DNA from: Gaiellaceae bacterium
GTDB lineage: Bacteria; Actinomycetota; Thermoleophilia; Gaiellales; Gaiellaceae
Assembly: GCA_021323315.1 (NCBI GenBank)
Contig: JAJTCQ010000017.1
Location: 1-48,560, forward strand
DNA length: 48,560 nt
Direction of reading: 5' to 3'
Both the position numbers and the translations under genes were made by a program. The notes beneath the pieces are model-generated. The model saw nothing but the letters and a program-made list of their open reading frames with translations, was not told the origin of the DNA and ran no database searches. Position 1 is the first letter of the stretch. Each line of letters begins with the position of its first letter. Below, one piece after another: positions 9,673 through 18,691 of the stretch.

Positions 9673-10395
9673 ATGCCGATCCACCTCCGAGCCGAGCTCG
9701 GCGACTATGCGGACGCGTGCCTTCTCCCCGGCGACCCGCTGCGGGCGAAATACATCGCCGAGACGTTCCTCGCGGACGTGACGCAGGTCAACGAGGAGCG
9801 CGGCCTCCTCGGCTACACCGGCACCTGGGAGGGAAAGCGAATCTCGGTGCAGGGGACGGGAATGGGCTGCCCCGGCGCGACGATCGTTTTCGAGGAGCTG
9901 ATCCAGCTGGGCGTGACCCGCCTCCTCCGCGTCGGGACGTGCGGCGGGCTCCAGGTCGACCACTCGCTCGGCGACCTGATCGTCGCGATCTCCGCCGTCC
10001 CGGCGGACGCGACCGCGACCCATCTCGTCGGCGGCGAGCCGCACTGCCCGACCGCCAGCTGGGAGCTCGTCCACGAGGCGGTCCACGTCGCGAAGCACGC
10101 CGGTCAGAAGATCCGCGTCGGAGCAATCGTGTCGAGCGACCTCTTCTACAACCCGGACGAAGGGCAGTACGAGCGCTGGTCGAAGCGAGGCGTGCTCGCG
10201 GTCGAGATGGAAGCTGCGGCGCTGTTCACGCTCGCGGCGCTCCGCGGCGTCCACGGCGGCTGCCTGCTCACGGTCAGCGACATCGTCGTCGAGGGCGAGT
10301 TCGTCCGGATCTCCGACGACGAGCTGCGGGCGGCGGTCGAGCGGATGACGCGAATCGCGCTCGACACCGCAACGGCGGGCCACGACGAGCACTGA
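9673..10395 (+). CDS. deoD: purine-nucleoside phosphorylase (DeoD type)
   Basis: Enzyme of 240 residues that cleaves purine (deoxy)ribonucleosides with phosphate for base salvage. The sequence shows PGDPLRAKYIAE near the N-terminus, the phosphate-site GTMG counterpart GTGMG, RVGTCGGL, SSDLFYN and the substrate-binding VEMEAAALF, with catalytic Asp in TVSDIVVEGE. It fits the hexameric DeoD group. The ATG lies directly after a leaderless-type -10. It complements the nearby hpt gene in purine salvage. Confidence 0.95.
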   Translation: MPIHLRAELGDYADACLLPGDPLRAKYIAETFLADVTQVNEERGLLGYTGTWEGKRISVQGTGMGCPGATIVFEELIQLGVTRLLRVGTCGGLQVDHSLGDLIVAISAVPADATATHLVGGEPHCPTASWELVHEAVHVAKHAGQKIRVGAIVSSDLFYNPDEGQYERWSKRGVLAVEMEAAALFTLAALRGVHGGCLLTVSDIVVEGEFVRISDDELRAAVERMTRIALDTATAGHDEH

Positions 10396-10405
10396 TCCCG
10401 GCCGG

Positions 10406-11311
10406 ACGGTCTTCCTCGTCAACCCGGCATCCGCTGGGGGCTCCACGGGCAAGCGCTGGCCCGAGATCGCGCACCGTGCCGCGGCACTCGGGCTCGACGG
10501 CGACGCGCTGATCTCGGAAGGGCCGGGACAGCTCGGAACGCTTGCGGCCCGGGCGGTGGCGGACGGCGCGAGCCTACTCGTGATCGTCGGGGGAGACGGC
10601 TCCGTCAACGAGGTCGTGAACGGCGTCGTCGGCCTCGACGCGGTCGAGTTGGCCGTCATCCCACGCGGCACCGGTTGGGACTTCGTGCGCTCGTTCGGGA
10701 TTCCCCGCGACCTCGACCAGGCGGTCGAGGTTGCCCGGCGCGGTGCGGTGCGGGAGATCGACGCGGGCTCGGTCACGTATCGCACGTGGGCCGGCGAGGA
10801 GGCGCACGCGCACTTCGCGAACGTCGGCAGCGCAGGGATCTCGGGCGCGATCGCGCAACGCGCGAACGAGTCGTCGAAGGCGCTCGGCGGCAAGGTCTCC
10901 TATTACTGGTCGACGCTCGCCGTCTTCGTCGGTTGGCAGGCCGGCGAGATGCGTGTCACTGTCGGCGACGAGACGCGGAGTGGCCGGATGATCGACGCGA
11001 TGATCTGCAACGGTCGCTTTCTCGGCGGCGGGATGATGATGTGCCCCGACGCAGAGCCCGACGACGGGCTCTTCGACGTCCTCCTCATCGGTGACGTCAC
11101 GAAGCGCGACCTCGCGTTCGTGCTGCCGAAGACGTATAAGGGGAAGCACCTCCCCCACCCGCGGCTCGAGCTCCTCCGCGGCAGCGTCGTCACGGTCGAC
11201 GCGGACGAGGCGCTGCCCATCGAGCTCGATGGCGAGCAGCCGGGCACGACGCCGGCCCGGTTCGAGGTCGTGCCGGGCGCGTTGCGCCTGCGCGTTCCGG
11301 CGACGCGCTAG
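10406..11311 (+). CDS. diacylglycerol/lipid kinase family protein (start codon unclear)
   Basis: Lipid or diacylglycerol kinase catalytic-domain protein of about 301 residues. Conserved elements are VFLVNPASAGGSTGK at the N-terminus, the nucleotide-binding VIVGGDGSVNEVVNG, the PRGTGWDF segment and the C-terminal half with GKVSYYW and FLGGGMMMCPDAEPDDG. It probably phosphorylates a membrane lipid such as diacylglycerol. The conserved N-terminus has no ATG, GTG or TTG upstream: the frame is open from 10349, but the first standard start codon is GTG at 10556, after the NPASAGG motif. I place the start at the ACG at 10406 only to include the domain; a non-standard start or a base error is possible. 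It follows deoD by about 10 bp. Confidence 0.75.
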   Translation, partial: TVFLVNPASAGGSTGKRWPEIAHRAAALGLDGDALISEGPGQLGTLAARAVADGASLLVIVGGDGSVNEVVNGVVGLDAVELAVIPRGTGWDFVRSFGIPRDLDQAVEVARRGAVREIDAGSVTYRTWAGEEAHAHFANVGSAGISGAIAQRANESSKALGGKVSYYWSTLAVFVGWQAGEMRVTVGDETRSGRMIDAMICNGRFLGGGMMMCPDAEPDDGLFDVLLIGDVTKRDLAFVLPKTYKGKHLPHPRLELLRGSVVTVDADEALPIELDGEQPGTTPARFEVVPGALRLRVPATR

Positions 11312-11327
11312 AGCGGCAAGCCTTCCC

Positions 11328-11606
11328 CTACGCGGCCGGCTTGCGAGGCGCCTGGCCTCGCGCGGGTGCCTTGCCCTTCTTCAGCGCCGCCACTTCCTTC
11401 TCGAGCTTGAAGATCCGCTCCTCGAGCGCGTCGATACCGCGCACCTTCTTGCCGAGGTCGTCCACGCGCGTCTTCAGGTCGTTGTAGGCCGTGAGCGCCT
11501 TCTGCCCGCCGGGCAGATCGGCGATCCGCTGCAGCGCCTCCTCGCCGGCATCCGCGAGCCGTGCCACGAAGTCCTTCTCGGTCTTGGGCTTCTCGGTCGT
11601 CGTCAT
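11328..11606 (-). CDS. short coiled-coil protein, basic tail
   Basis: Protein of 92 residues, soluble and mostly helical. After an N-terminus of about 45 residues comes a heptad-like coiled coil (VRGIDALEERIFKLEKEVAA) and an Ala/Lys/Arg/Pro-rich tail. I do not recognise a named family; the layout resembles small phasin-like or scaffold proteins of actinobacteria. ATG at 11606, with a TAAGAC hexamer 7 nt upstream on this strand. It converges with the kinase gene (17 bp between stops). Confidence 0.65.
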   Translation of the reverse strand: MTTTEKPKTEKDFVARLADAGEEALQRIADLPGGQKALTAYNDLKTRVDDLGKKVRGIDALEERIFKLEKEVAALKKGKAPARGQAPRKPAA

Positions 11607-11663
11607 GCCGACAGTCTTACCACTCCGTCGCCCTCCACGCTTGACTCGTTCCGCGTCGCGCCA

Positions 11664-12076
11664 ATGCTGCGGGGGCAGAAGTGGGCGCGCGGAGCAACCG
11701 TTGGCGCCGCAGGAGCCCTCGCCGGCGCCGTGTCTGCGCGACCGGCGGCGGAGGACGTCTCGGTCATCGTCTATCCCTCCGAGGCCCCGGTGGGCGCGGC
11801 GTCCCCGACGCCATGGAGAGCTGCGTCGAAGGGCGGCCAGCCGTATGCACGAATGAGACGCTGCTCGAGTGGCCGTGACAGCTCCCGCGGGCTGGCAACG
11901 GGGCGTCGTCGCGCAGCGAATGGGCGCGTACCAGATCGCGGCGACAGCCTCGTCGGCCGAGCCCGACCCCGGCACGTCGAACAACACGTACACCCTACGG
12001 GTCGAGGTTCTCGCGAGTGGTGGTGACCCTCGGCGGCGAGCAGTACGTGCGGCGCTTCGCCATCAGGCTGCGCTAG
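11664..12076 (+). pseudogene. frameshifted remnant of a secreted DUF11-like protein
   Basis: Protein-like stretches run through three frames. An ATG at 11664 begins a signal-peptide-like segment (ARGATVGAAGALAGAVSA). A second frame from about 11813 gives ESCVEGRPAVCTNETLLEWP ending at 11878. A third frame (about 11880-12010) gives AATASSAEPDPGTSNNTYTL and RVEVLAS, whose DP..NN pattern is typical of DUF11-like adhesin or envelope repeats. A final frame shift gives VVVTLGGEQYVRRFAIRLR before TAG at 12074-12076. Joined, these would make a plausible secreted protein of about 135 residues. Either a decayed gene or a region with several sequencing errors. It converges with the sirtuin gene. Confidence 0.45.
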
Positions 12077-12813
12077 GAGACCAAGCCCTCCTCGAGGCAG
12101 TCGAGCACTGCGCGAAGCGTCTCCCCAGCACCCGCGTCGACCTTGAGCAGTGCTTGCTCGTCGAGCGCTGTGGGCCCGCGGTTGACGATCGCGAAGCCGC
12201 GAGCCTCGAGCGGCAGGCCCGCGACCGGCCAGACTTCGAGCGACGACCCCACGACGAGCACGAGCCGCGCCGATCGAGCGAGGTGCGTCGCGCGCTCCAT
12301 CGCCGCGGCCGGCAGGAGCTCGCCGAAGAGGACGACGCCCGGCTTCAGCACCTCGCCGCACTGCGGGCACGAGGGCGTCGCCGCCGCCTCGAGCTGAGCG
12401 AGCACGGCGTCCGCCGGCTCGCTCCAGAGGCAGCCGAGGCACTGCGCGGAGCGGATCGAGCCGTGCACCTCGACGACGTCCCGACTCCCGGCGCGCGAGT
12501 GCAGCAGGTCGATGTTCTGCGTCACGACCGCCTGCACGAGACCCGAGCGCTCGAGTGTGGCGATCGCCTCGTGTGCCGCGTTCGGCTGCGCCTCCAGGAG
12601 TAGGTGGATGCGCTCGCGGTAGAAGCTCCAGACGCGGTCGGGATCGCGCCGGAACGCATGGATCGACGCGACCTCGAAGGGATCGACCTCGGCCCAGATC
12701 CCCGTGTCGGAACGAAAGTCGGGGATCCCCGACTCGGTCGACACACCCGCGCCGGTGAGCACGACGCACGGCTGGCGCTCGCGGATCAGCTCGGCTAGCG
12801 CGGCGGCGGACAC
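12073..12813 (-). CDS. NAD-dependent protein deacylase, Sir2 family
   Basis: Sirtuin of 246 residues. NAD-binding motif LTGAGVSTESGIPDFRS (from residue 19), QNID (99-102), catalytic His117 in VEVHGSI, zinc cysteines C125, C128, C149 and C152, and VVGSSLEVWP for NAD. It removes acyl groups from lysines, for example on acyl-CoA synthetases. The GTG at 12813 is chosen because TACGAT lies exactly 6 nt upstream (12825-12820) and because the longer frame lacks conserved sequence. Divergent to the thioesterase gene; the two -10 hexamers share two bases. Confidence 0.93.
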   Translation of the reverse strand: MSAAALAELIRERQPCVVLTGAGVSTESGIPDFRSDTGIWAEVDPFEVASIHAFRRDPDRVWSFYRERIHLLLEAQPNAAHEAIATLERSGLVQAVVTQNIDLLHSRAGSRDVVEVHGSIRSAQCLGCLWSEPADAVLAQLEAAATPSCPQCGEVLKPGVVLFGELLPAAAMERATHLARSARLVLVVGSSLEVWPVAGLPLEARGFAIVNRGPTALDEQALLKVDAGAGETLRAVLDCLEEGLVS

Positions 12814-12819
12814 CGGCGA

Positions 12820-12829
12820 ATCGTAGGGT
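12820..12829. promoter_or_regulatory. overlapping divergent -10 hexamers (sirtuin / thioesterase)
   Basis: On the - strand TACGAT (12825-12820) ends 6 nt before the sirtuin GTG. On the + strand TAGGGT (12824-12829) ends 7 nt before the thioesterase GTG. The hexamers share the TA at 12824-12825, so RNA polymerase cannot occupy both at once. Both would give leaderless transcripts. Confidence 0.6.
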
Positions 12830-12836
12830 TGATGCC

Positions 12837-13256
12837 GTGGAAGGCTTCTCGTTCTCCACCGACGTGCGCATCCGCTTCGCGGAGACGGATGCCCAGGGCA
12901 TCGCGCACCACGCATCGTTCCTCGTGTGGCTGGAGGTCGCGCGCGTCGCCTACCTCGAGCAACACGCGGGCGGCTACCAGGCGATCCGCGAGCGCGGCAT
13001 CGAGGCGCTCACGACGGAGGCGCACCTCCGCTACCACCGTGCCGCGTACTTCGACGAGACGCTGACGGTGGCGGCTCGCTGCACGGACGTGCGCGGCGCC
13101 CGCTTCACCTACGAGTACCGAATCGAGCGCGACGGCGAGCTCGTGGCCGACGGCTTCACCAGGCACGCGACCGTCGACCGCGAGACGTATCGCCCGCTAC
13201 GCGTGCCGGAGTGGCTCGCCGAGGCGATATCTACGGCCGAGGCGCCGTCGGCGTAG
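12837..13256 (+). CDS. acyl-CoA thioesterase, hot-dog fold (YbgC/4HBT-like)
   Basis: Protein of 139 residues with the 4-hydroxybenzoyl-CoA thioesterase-like signature RFAETDAQGIAHHASFLVWL, in which Asp18 is the expected catalytic residue. It hydrolyses acyl-CoA thioesters; the natural substrate is not known. GTG start with a -10 hexamer 7 nt upstream. Its 3' end overlaps the convergent VanW-domain gene by 26 bp. Confidence 0.9.
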   Translation: MEGFSFSTDVRIRFAETDAQGIAHHASFLVWLEVARVAYLEQHAGGYQAIRERGIEALTTEAHLRYHRAAYFDETLTVAARCTDVRGARFTYEYRIERDGELVADGFTRHATVDRETYRPLRVPEWLAEAISTAEAPSA

Positions 13257-15084
13257 CGGCAGGCTCGGCCGGAGGCGCCACGTCGTCGGCCGCCTTCGGG
13301 ACCGGCTTCGTCTTCATCGGCGCGACTTTCGTCCCGACGCGGACCACACGCTCCTCGCCCTCGTACGAGGTCGTCCAGGTCTCGGAGCGGATGAGTTCGC
13401 CATCTGCCGAGTAGACCTTGCGCGTCGCGGACGTGCGCGTCGGAGCCGAGCCCTCCTCCTCGACCACCTGCTTACCCTTAGGGAGCGTGGGATCCTCGAC
13501 CCGCTCCACCTCGACGGAGCCGGTCACGACGAGAGGCGTCGCCGAGCTTTCGACCCGCCGTGACTCGCCGCCGTAGATCGCGATGCTGATCCCGTCGCCC
13601 TCCGCGAATCCCTTTACCAGCACCCATGCGTCGGTGTCGTTCACGAACTTCAGATCGAGGGAGGGCCAGTACACGGTGGCGTCGCGCCCAAGTTCGTAGC
13701 GGCTGATGTACAGCGAGTGCGGGTGCCGCTCGGAGATCCGCAGCCCGGCTTCCCACGCGGCGTTGAAGGCGGTCGTCGCGACCTGCGAGGTGCCCCCGCC
13801 CACCTCCTCCGCGTACTCGTTGCCGATGATCACCGGCGCGGGGCGGAACCCGCGCTCCTCGGTGCGCTCGCCGATCGCCTCGTTGAGCGAGAACGTGCCG
13901 CCCGGCGCGACGAGGGTCCCGTCGAGCTCGCGGACACCGAGCTGCAGGTTGGTGACGCGGTCAGTGGTGCCTGAGTAATAGGTCTTGTACGACGCCATCC
14001 GCGTATCGATCCCCATCGCAAGCGCGTCCGCGGTCGTGCGCTCGGGGGCCTCACGGACGACGGTGAGCGTGGCGACCCGGTTCGTGGGGCGCGACGCAGC
14101 CCGCAGCATGGTGCGCGCGGCCCTCGGAACGTTCAGCTCGAGCCCGTCACGGGCCGGCACGACCTGGACGGACTCGCCGTAGACCGCGAACTCCGCGTCT
14201 CTCGGCGGGCGTCCGACGTTGTCGGAGAGGTTGCCGAAGTATGCATCGGCCGCAGCTCCGCCGAATGCGAGCTTCAGCGCCCCGTCGCGCGGGAGAACGA
14301 GCAGCTCGGCGATCCGCCACCGTGGAACCCGGAAGCGTCGCTGCGCAATCTTCAGCGTGATCGGCGCAGAGACGGCGGTTCTCGCGCGCGCGGCCGCGCC
14401 GGCGAGCATCTCCGCGGTCACGGGTGCGGGGGTGATACGCACGGGCAGGGCCGTTGCGCCGGGTTTGCGCTCGAGCCGGCCGAGGGTGCGAACGAGGACC
14501 TCGGCCGCCGCGTCGCGGTCGAGTCGGCTTCCCGACTGCCCCGCCGCAACCCGAAAGCGCAGGCCGCGACGTACGATCGCCGCACTCCGCGGCCGGCGAT
14601 CCACGTCCTTCGAGATCTGGTCGAGCGCATATTCGAGCGCCGCGTTCGAGACCACGAGCTCCGGTAGCACCTCGGCCCCGAAAACGCGCGCTCGAATCCG
14701 GCGGAAGCCACGGAGCGGCCCGAAGCCGTCCCCCGCCCGAGCAGCGGCTGCCACCGCCGCGCTCCAGTCGTGCTGAATCCCGAGCTGGTTCGGCGCCAGC
14801 GAGAAGGTCTCGCCTCCCGCCGAGAAGTCGACGGATACGGCAGAGCGCCGCTCGTGCAGCGTGTCCAGCTTTGCGACCGCCTCGCGCTTGGTCATGCCGC
14901 CGACGTCGACTCCGGCGACCTGCGTGCCCGACGCGAGCTCGCTGCGCGAGCCGGCGAATGCGAAGCCGACGAGGATCGCCATGATCGCGGCGACGACCGC
15001 AGCGGCAATGGCGAAGGTACGCAGCGAGCGCATGCGCCGTCGCGTCCGGCTTCGTGGTGTGTAGAGAGGCGAGTCGGCGCGCAT
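13231..15084 (-). CDS. VanW-family protein with PG-binding and G5 domains
   Basis: Envelope protein of 617 residues. Basic N-terminus, one membrane anchor (about residues 18-42), two putative peptidoglycan-binding_4 regions (about 60-340), a VanW domain including LVAPGGTFSLNEAIGERTEE and EEVGGGTSQVATTAFNAAW, and a C-terminal G5 domain (about 525-600) ending in an Ala/Pro-rich tail. Such proteins are anchored in Gram-positive envelopes and probably bind cell-wall material; enzymatic activity is not established. The ATG at 15084 is supported by TACACT 9 nt upstream (15099-15094); the frame continues 30 codons further up without conserved content. The stop overlaps the thioesterase gene by 26 bp. 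Confidence 0.88.
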   Translation of the reverse strand: MRADSPLYTPRSRTRRRMRSLRTFAIAAAVVAAIMAILVGFAFAGSRSELASGTQVAGVDVGGMTKREAVAKLDTLHERRSAVSVDFSAGGETFSLAPNQLGIQHDWSAAVAAAARAGDGFGPLRGFRRIRARVFGAEVLPELVVSNAALEYALDQISKDVDRRPRSAAIVRRGLRFRVAAGQSGSRLDRDAAAEVLVRTLGRLERKPGATALPVRITPAPVTAEMLAGAAARARTAVSAPITLKIAQRRFRVPRWRIAELLVLPRDGALKLAFGGAAADAYFGNLSDNVGRPPRDAEFAVYGESVQVVPARDGLELNVPRAARTMLRAASRPTNRVATLTVVREAPERTTADALAMGIDTRMASYKTYYSGTTDRVTNLQLGVRELDGTLVAPGGTFSLNEAIGERTEERGFRPAPVIIGNEYAEEVGGGTSQVATTAFNAAWEAGLRISERHPHSLYISRYELGRDATVYWPSLDLKFVNDTDAWVLVKGFAEGDGISIAIYGGESRRVESSATPLVVTGSVEVERVEDPTLPKGKQVVEEEGSAPTRTSATRKVYSADGELIRSETWTTSYEGEERVVRVGTKVAPMKTKPVPKAADDVAPPAEPAATPTAPRP

Positions 15085-15093
15085 CGAGCGCGA

Positions 15094-15099
15094 AGTGTA
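15094..15099 (-). promoter_or_regulatory. -10 of a leaderless promoter (VanW gene)
   Basis: TACACT on the - strand ends 9 nt before the ATG at 15084. It agrees with the spacing seen before other genes of the window and helps fix this start. Confidence 0.5.
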
Positions 15100-15240
15100 G
15101 AGGCCCTCAGGCCTTGTTTGGCCGTGGTCTCTGGTGACGATCTGGTGCCGATTTGTGACGGATCCGCGAACCATTCACGAGCGTTCGCGGACTAGAATTC
15201 GCAGTGGGTGGTGGGATGGGGTGCCCCAGAGAAAGGGCGC

Positions 15241-16074
15241 TCAGAACACGAAGAGCTCGATCCCGCCCGACACGTAGAGCTCGACGCCGGTGATGTACGC
15301 CGCGAGATCCGAGCAGAGGAACGCGATGGCGTTCGCGATGTCCTGGGGCTCGCCGGGTCGCTTGAACACCGTGCGGGCGGCGATGCGCTCGTTCATCGCC
15401 GCATTCGCCATGTGGAAGGCCTCCGTGCCGATGATCCCCGGCACGATCGCGTTGCTCGTGATGCCGTGACGGCCGCCTTCCATCGCGAGCGTCTTCGTCA
15501 GTCCGAGAATCCCCGACTTGGTCGTCGAGTAGCTCGCCTGGCCGAAGCCCCCGAGCGTGCCCGCGACTGAAGCCATGTTCACGATGCGGCCCCACCCGCG
15601 CTCCTTCATGTGCGGCCAGACTGCCTGGGCGCAGTTGAACCCGCCGCCCAGGTTGACGCGAAGGTCGCGCTCCCACAGCTCGGGGGACTGGTCGTGGAAC
15701 TGACCGACGTGGTCGAGCGTCCCGGCGTTGTTCACGAGGATGTCGACCGATCCGAGCTCCTCGACCGTGCGCTCCACTGCGGCCGCGACCTGCCCGCGGT
15801 CGGTCACATCGCAGCGGGCGGCGAGCGACTGCCGCCCCAGTGAGCGGATCTCTGCGACCGTCTCCTCGGTGTGGACGAGGCCCTGCGCTCTCGCGGCGGT
15901 CGCGAGGGCTCCCCAGCTGTCGGTCTCCTCCGAAAGCTCGGACTCGACGAGGATGTCGGCGATCGCGACGTCTGCTCCGGCGCGAGCGAGCGTCAGGGCA
16001 TCCGCACGGCCGAGACCGCGCGAACCGCCGGTGACGAACGCGACTCGCCCGGAGAGGTCGATCTCGAGAGCCAT
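15241..16074 (-). CDS. short-chain dehydrogenase/reductase
   Basis: SDR oxidoreductase of 277 residues with NAD(P)-binding TGGSRGLG (15-22), NNAG (116-118 region) and catalytic Ser169, Tyr182 and Lys186 (YSTTK). The first 90 residues carry an insertion of about 25-30 residues between the second strand and the CDV segment compared with classical SDRs. It lies 9 bp after the acyl-CoA dehydrogenase gene and probably works in the same pathway, for example as a 3-hydroxyacyl-CoA or alcohol dehydrogenase (inference). The insertion recalls mycofactocin-associated SDRs, but the match is not clear enough to claim. Confidence 0.88.
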   Translation of the reverse strand: MALEIDLSGRVAFVTGGSRGLGRADALTLARAGADVAIADILVESELSEETDSWGALATAARAQGLVHTEETVAEIRSLGRQSLAARCDVTDRGQVAAAVERTVEELGSVDILVNNAGTLDHVGQFHDQSPELWERDLRVNLGGGFNCAQAVWPHMKERGWGRIVNMASVAGTLGGFGQASYSTTKSGILGLTKTLAMEGGRHGITSNAIVPGIIGTEAFHMANAAMNERIAARTVFKRPGEPQDIANAIAFLCSDLAAYITGVELYVSGGIELFVF

Positions 16075-16083
16075 CCCGTGACC

Positions 16084-17265
<1,182 letters not shown>

Positions 17266-17287
17266 GGCGCGTCGTCTCCTACGTCGA

Positions 17288-17303
17288 TTGACTGGTCAGT
17301 CAA
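17288..17303. promoter_or_regulatory. TetR-type operator (copy 1)
   Basis: TTGACTG-GT-CAGTCAA is a perfect inverted repeat with 7-bp arms and a 2-bp centre. It lies between the divergent acyl-CoA dehydrogenase genes, 23 bp before the - strand start. A near copy (13 of 16 bases and the whole right half) lies at the start of the tetR gene, which suggests regulation by that repressor. Confidence 0.65.
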
Positions 17304-17410
17304 CCGGAGTCTACGTCGACTCGCGGCACCCGGTCAAGCCGCCTTGCACCCGTCCACAGACACCCCGAGCACGAAGCGGCGCCCTCGGGCGTCGTCGCCT
17401 CTGCGGGGCG

Positions 17411-17416
17411 TAGGAT
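17411..17416 (+). promoter_or_regulatory. -10 of a leaderless-type promoter (glutaryl-CoA dehydrogenase-like gene)
   Basis: TAGGAT ends 9 nt before the ATG at 17426. The TetR-type operator is about 108 bp further upstream. Confidence 0.5.
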
Positions 17417-17425
17417 GTCGGGCGC

Positions 17426-18589
17426 ATGGCGACCACGACCGAGCGCCCGGCCATCGATCCCCTCGACTACCTCGCGATCGATGCGCTCCTCGACGACGAG
17501 GAGAAGGCGATTCGCGACACCGTCCGCGAGTTCGTGCGCTCAAACGTGCTCGACGAGGTGGGCGACTGGTTCGAGAGGGGGGTCTTCCCGCGCGAGCTGA
17601 TCACCGAGCTCGGCAAGCTCGGGCTCCTGGGCATGCACCTCGACGGACACGGCCTCCCGGGCGCGAGCTCCGTCGCCTACGGGCTGACGTGCCTAGAGCT
17701 CGAGGCCGGTGACGCGGGAGTCCGCAGCGCCGTTTCGGTGCAGGGATCCCTGGCGATGTTCCCGATCTGGAAGTGGGGATCCGAGGAGCAGAAGGAGCGC
17801 TGGCTACCACCGATGCATACGGGCGAGGTCGTCGGCTGCTTCGGCTTGACCGAGCCGGACGCCGGCTCGGACCCCGCATCGATGCGAACCCACGCGCGCC
17901 GCGACGGCTCGGACTGGATCCTGAACGGCGCGAAGATGTGGATCACGAACGGCACCATCGCGGACATTGCCATCGTCTGGGCCCGCACCGACGACAGTGC
18001 GATCCGCGGCTTCATCGTGGAGAAGGGGATGCCGGGTTTCTCCGCTCCCGAGATCCACAAGAAGCTCTCACTGCGGGCCTCCGTCACCTCCGAGCTCGTC
18101 CTCCAGGACGTGCGCGTGCCCGACGACAACGCGCTCCCGGGCGCAACCACGCTTCGCGGGCCACTCTCGTGCCTCAACGAGGCGCGGTTCGGGATCGTCT
18201 TCGGTTCCGTCGGCTCCGCGCGCGCCTGCTTCGAGTGCGCGCTCGACTACGCGCGCGAGCGCATCGTCTTCGGCAAGCCGATTGCCGGCTACCAGCTCAC
18301 GCAGGCGAAGCTCGCGGAGATGGCGCTCGAGATCAATCGCGCGACCCTCGTCGCGCTCCACCTGGGACGTATGAAGGACGACAGCCTAGGAAAGATGGGG
18401 AACGTGCGCGGCGCGATCGAGGTTGCGCGCTCGGCGCGGACCATCCTCGGGGCGAACGGCGTCACGCTCGAGTACCCCGTGATCCGGCACGTGAACAACC
18501 TGGAGTCGGTGCTCACCTACGAGGGCACGCACGAGATCCATACCCTCGTCGTCGGCCAGGCGCTGACCGGGGAGAACGCGTTCCGCTAG
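17426..18589 (+). CDS. acyl-CoA dehydrogenase, glutaryl-CoA dehydrogenase-like
   Basis: Acyl-CoA dehydrogenase of 387 residues that resembles glutaryl-CoA dehydrogenase more than the neighbouring paralogue. It has FGLTEPDAGSDPASMRT, KMWITNG, LRASVTSELVLQDVRVP and catalytic Glu366 in TYEGTHEIHTLVVGQALTG, a C-terminus typical of the glutaryl-CoA group. The true substrate cannot be decided from sequence alone. Divergent from the other dehydrogenase, with the TetR-type operator between them; a leaderless-type -10 precedes the ATG. Repeat copy A follows the stop. Confidence 0.92.
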   Translation: MATTTERPAIDPLDYLAIDALLDDEEKAIRDTVREFVRSNVLDEVGDWFERGVFPRELITELGKLGLLGMHLDGHGLPGASSVAYGLTCLELEAGDAGVRSAVSVQGSLAMFPIWKWGSEEQKERWLPPMHTGEVVGCFGLTEPDAGSDPASMRTHARRDGSDWILNGAKMWITNGTIADIAIVWARTDDSAIRGFIVEKGMPGFSAPEIHKKLSLRASVTSELVLQDVRVPDDNALPGATTLRGPLSCLNEARFGIVFGSVGSARACFECALDYARERIVFGKPIAGYQLTQAKLAEMALEINRATLVALHLGRMKDDSLGKMGNVRGAIEVARSARTILGANGVTLEYPVIRHVNNLESVLTYEGTHEIHTLVVGQALTGENAFR

Positions 18590-18599
18590 TCCTCTTGGT

Positions 18600-18669
18600 G
18601 CAACTCCGGAGTCTGCTCTCGCAGATTCCAGATGCGCGAAATCCCCGAAGGCGCCCCTTCGCGGCCGCG
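18600..18669 (+). repeat. interspersed hairpin element, copy A
   Basis: One of three related 70-75 bp elements (others at 27983-28057 and 41037-41108). Hairpin 18608-18616/18621-18629 (9 pairs including one G-T, 4-nt loop), then the shared core GCGCGAAATCCCCGAAGGCG followed by a CTTCGCGGCCGCG end. It fills the gap between the convergent glutaryl-CoA dehydrogenase-like and cupin genes. Confidence 0.7.
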
Positions 18670-18691
18670 CCGCCACGACTGCTCGGCGTCT

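Noticed and set aside
15193-15232. TAGAAT followed by a G-rich GTGGG-type repeat resembling MraZ boxes
   Set aside because: No mraZ or division gene follows, no -35 at the right distance, and the stretch runs straight into the end of the convergent SDR gene.
15241-16074. Mycofactocin-dependent SDR
   Set aside because: The N-terminal insertion is suggestive, but no mycofactocin genes are nearby and the insert does not match clearly.
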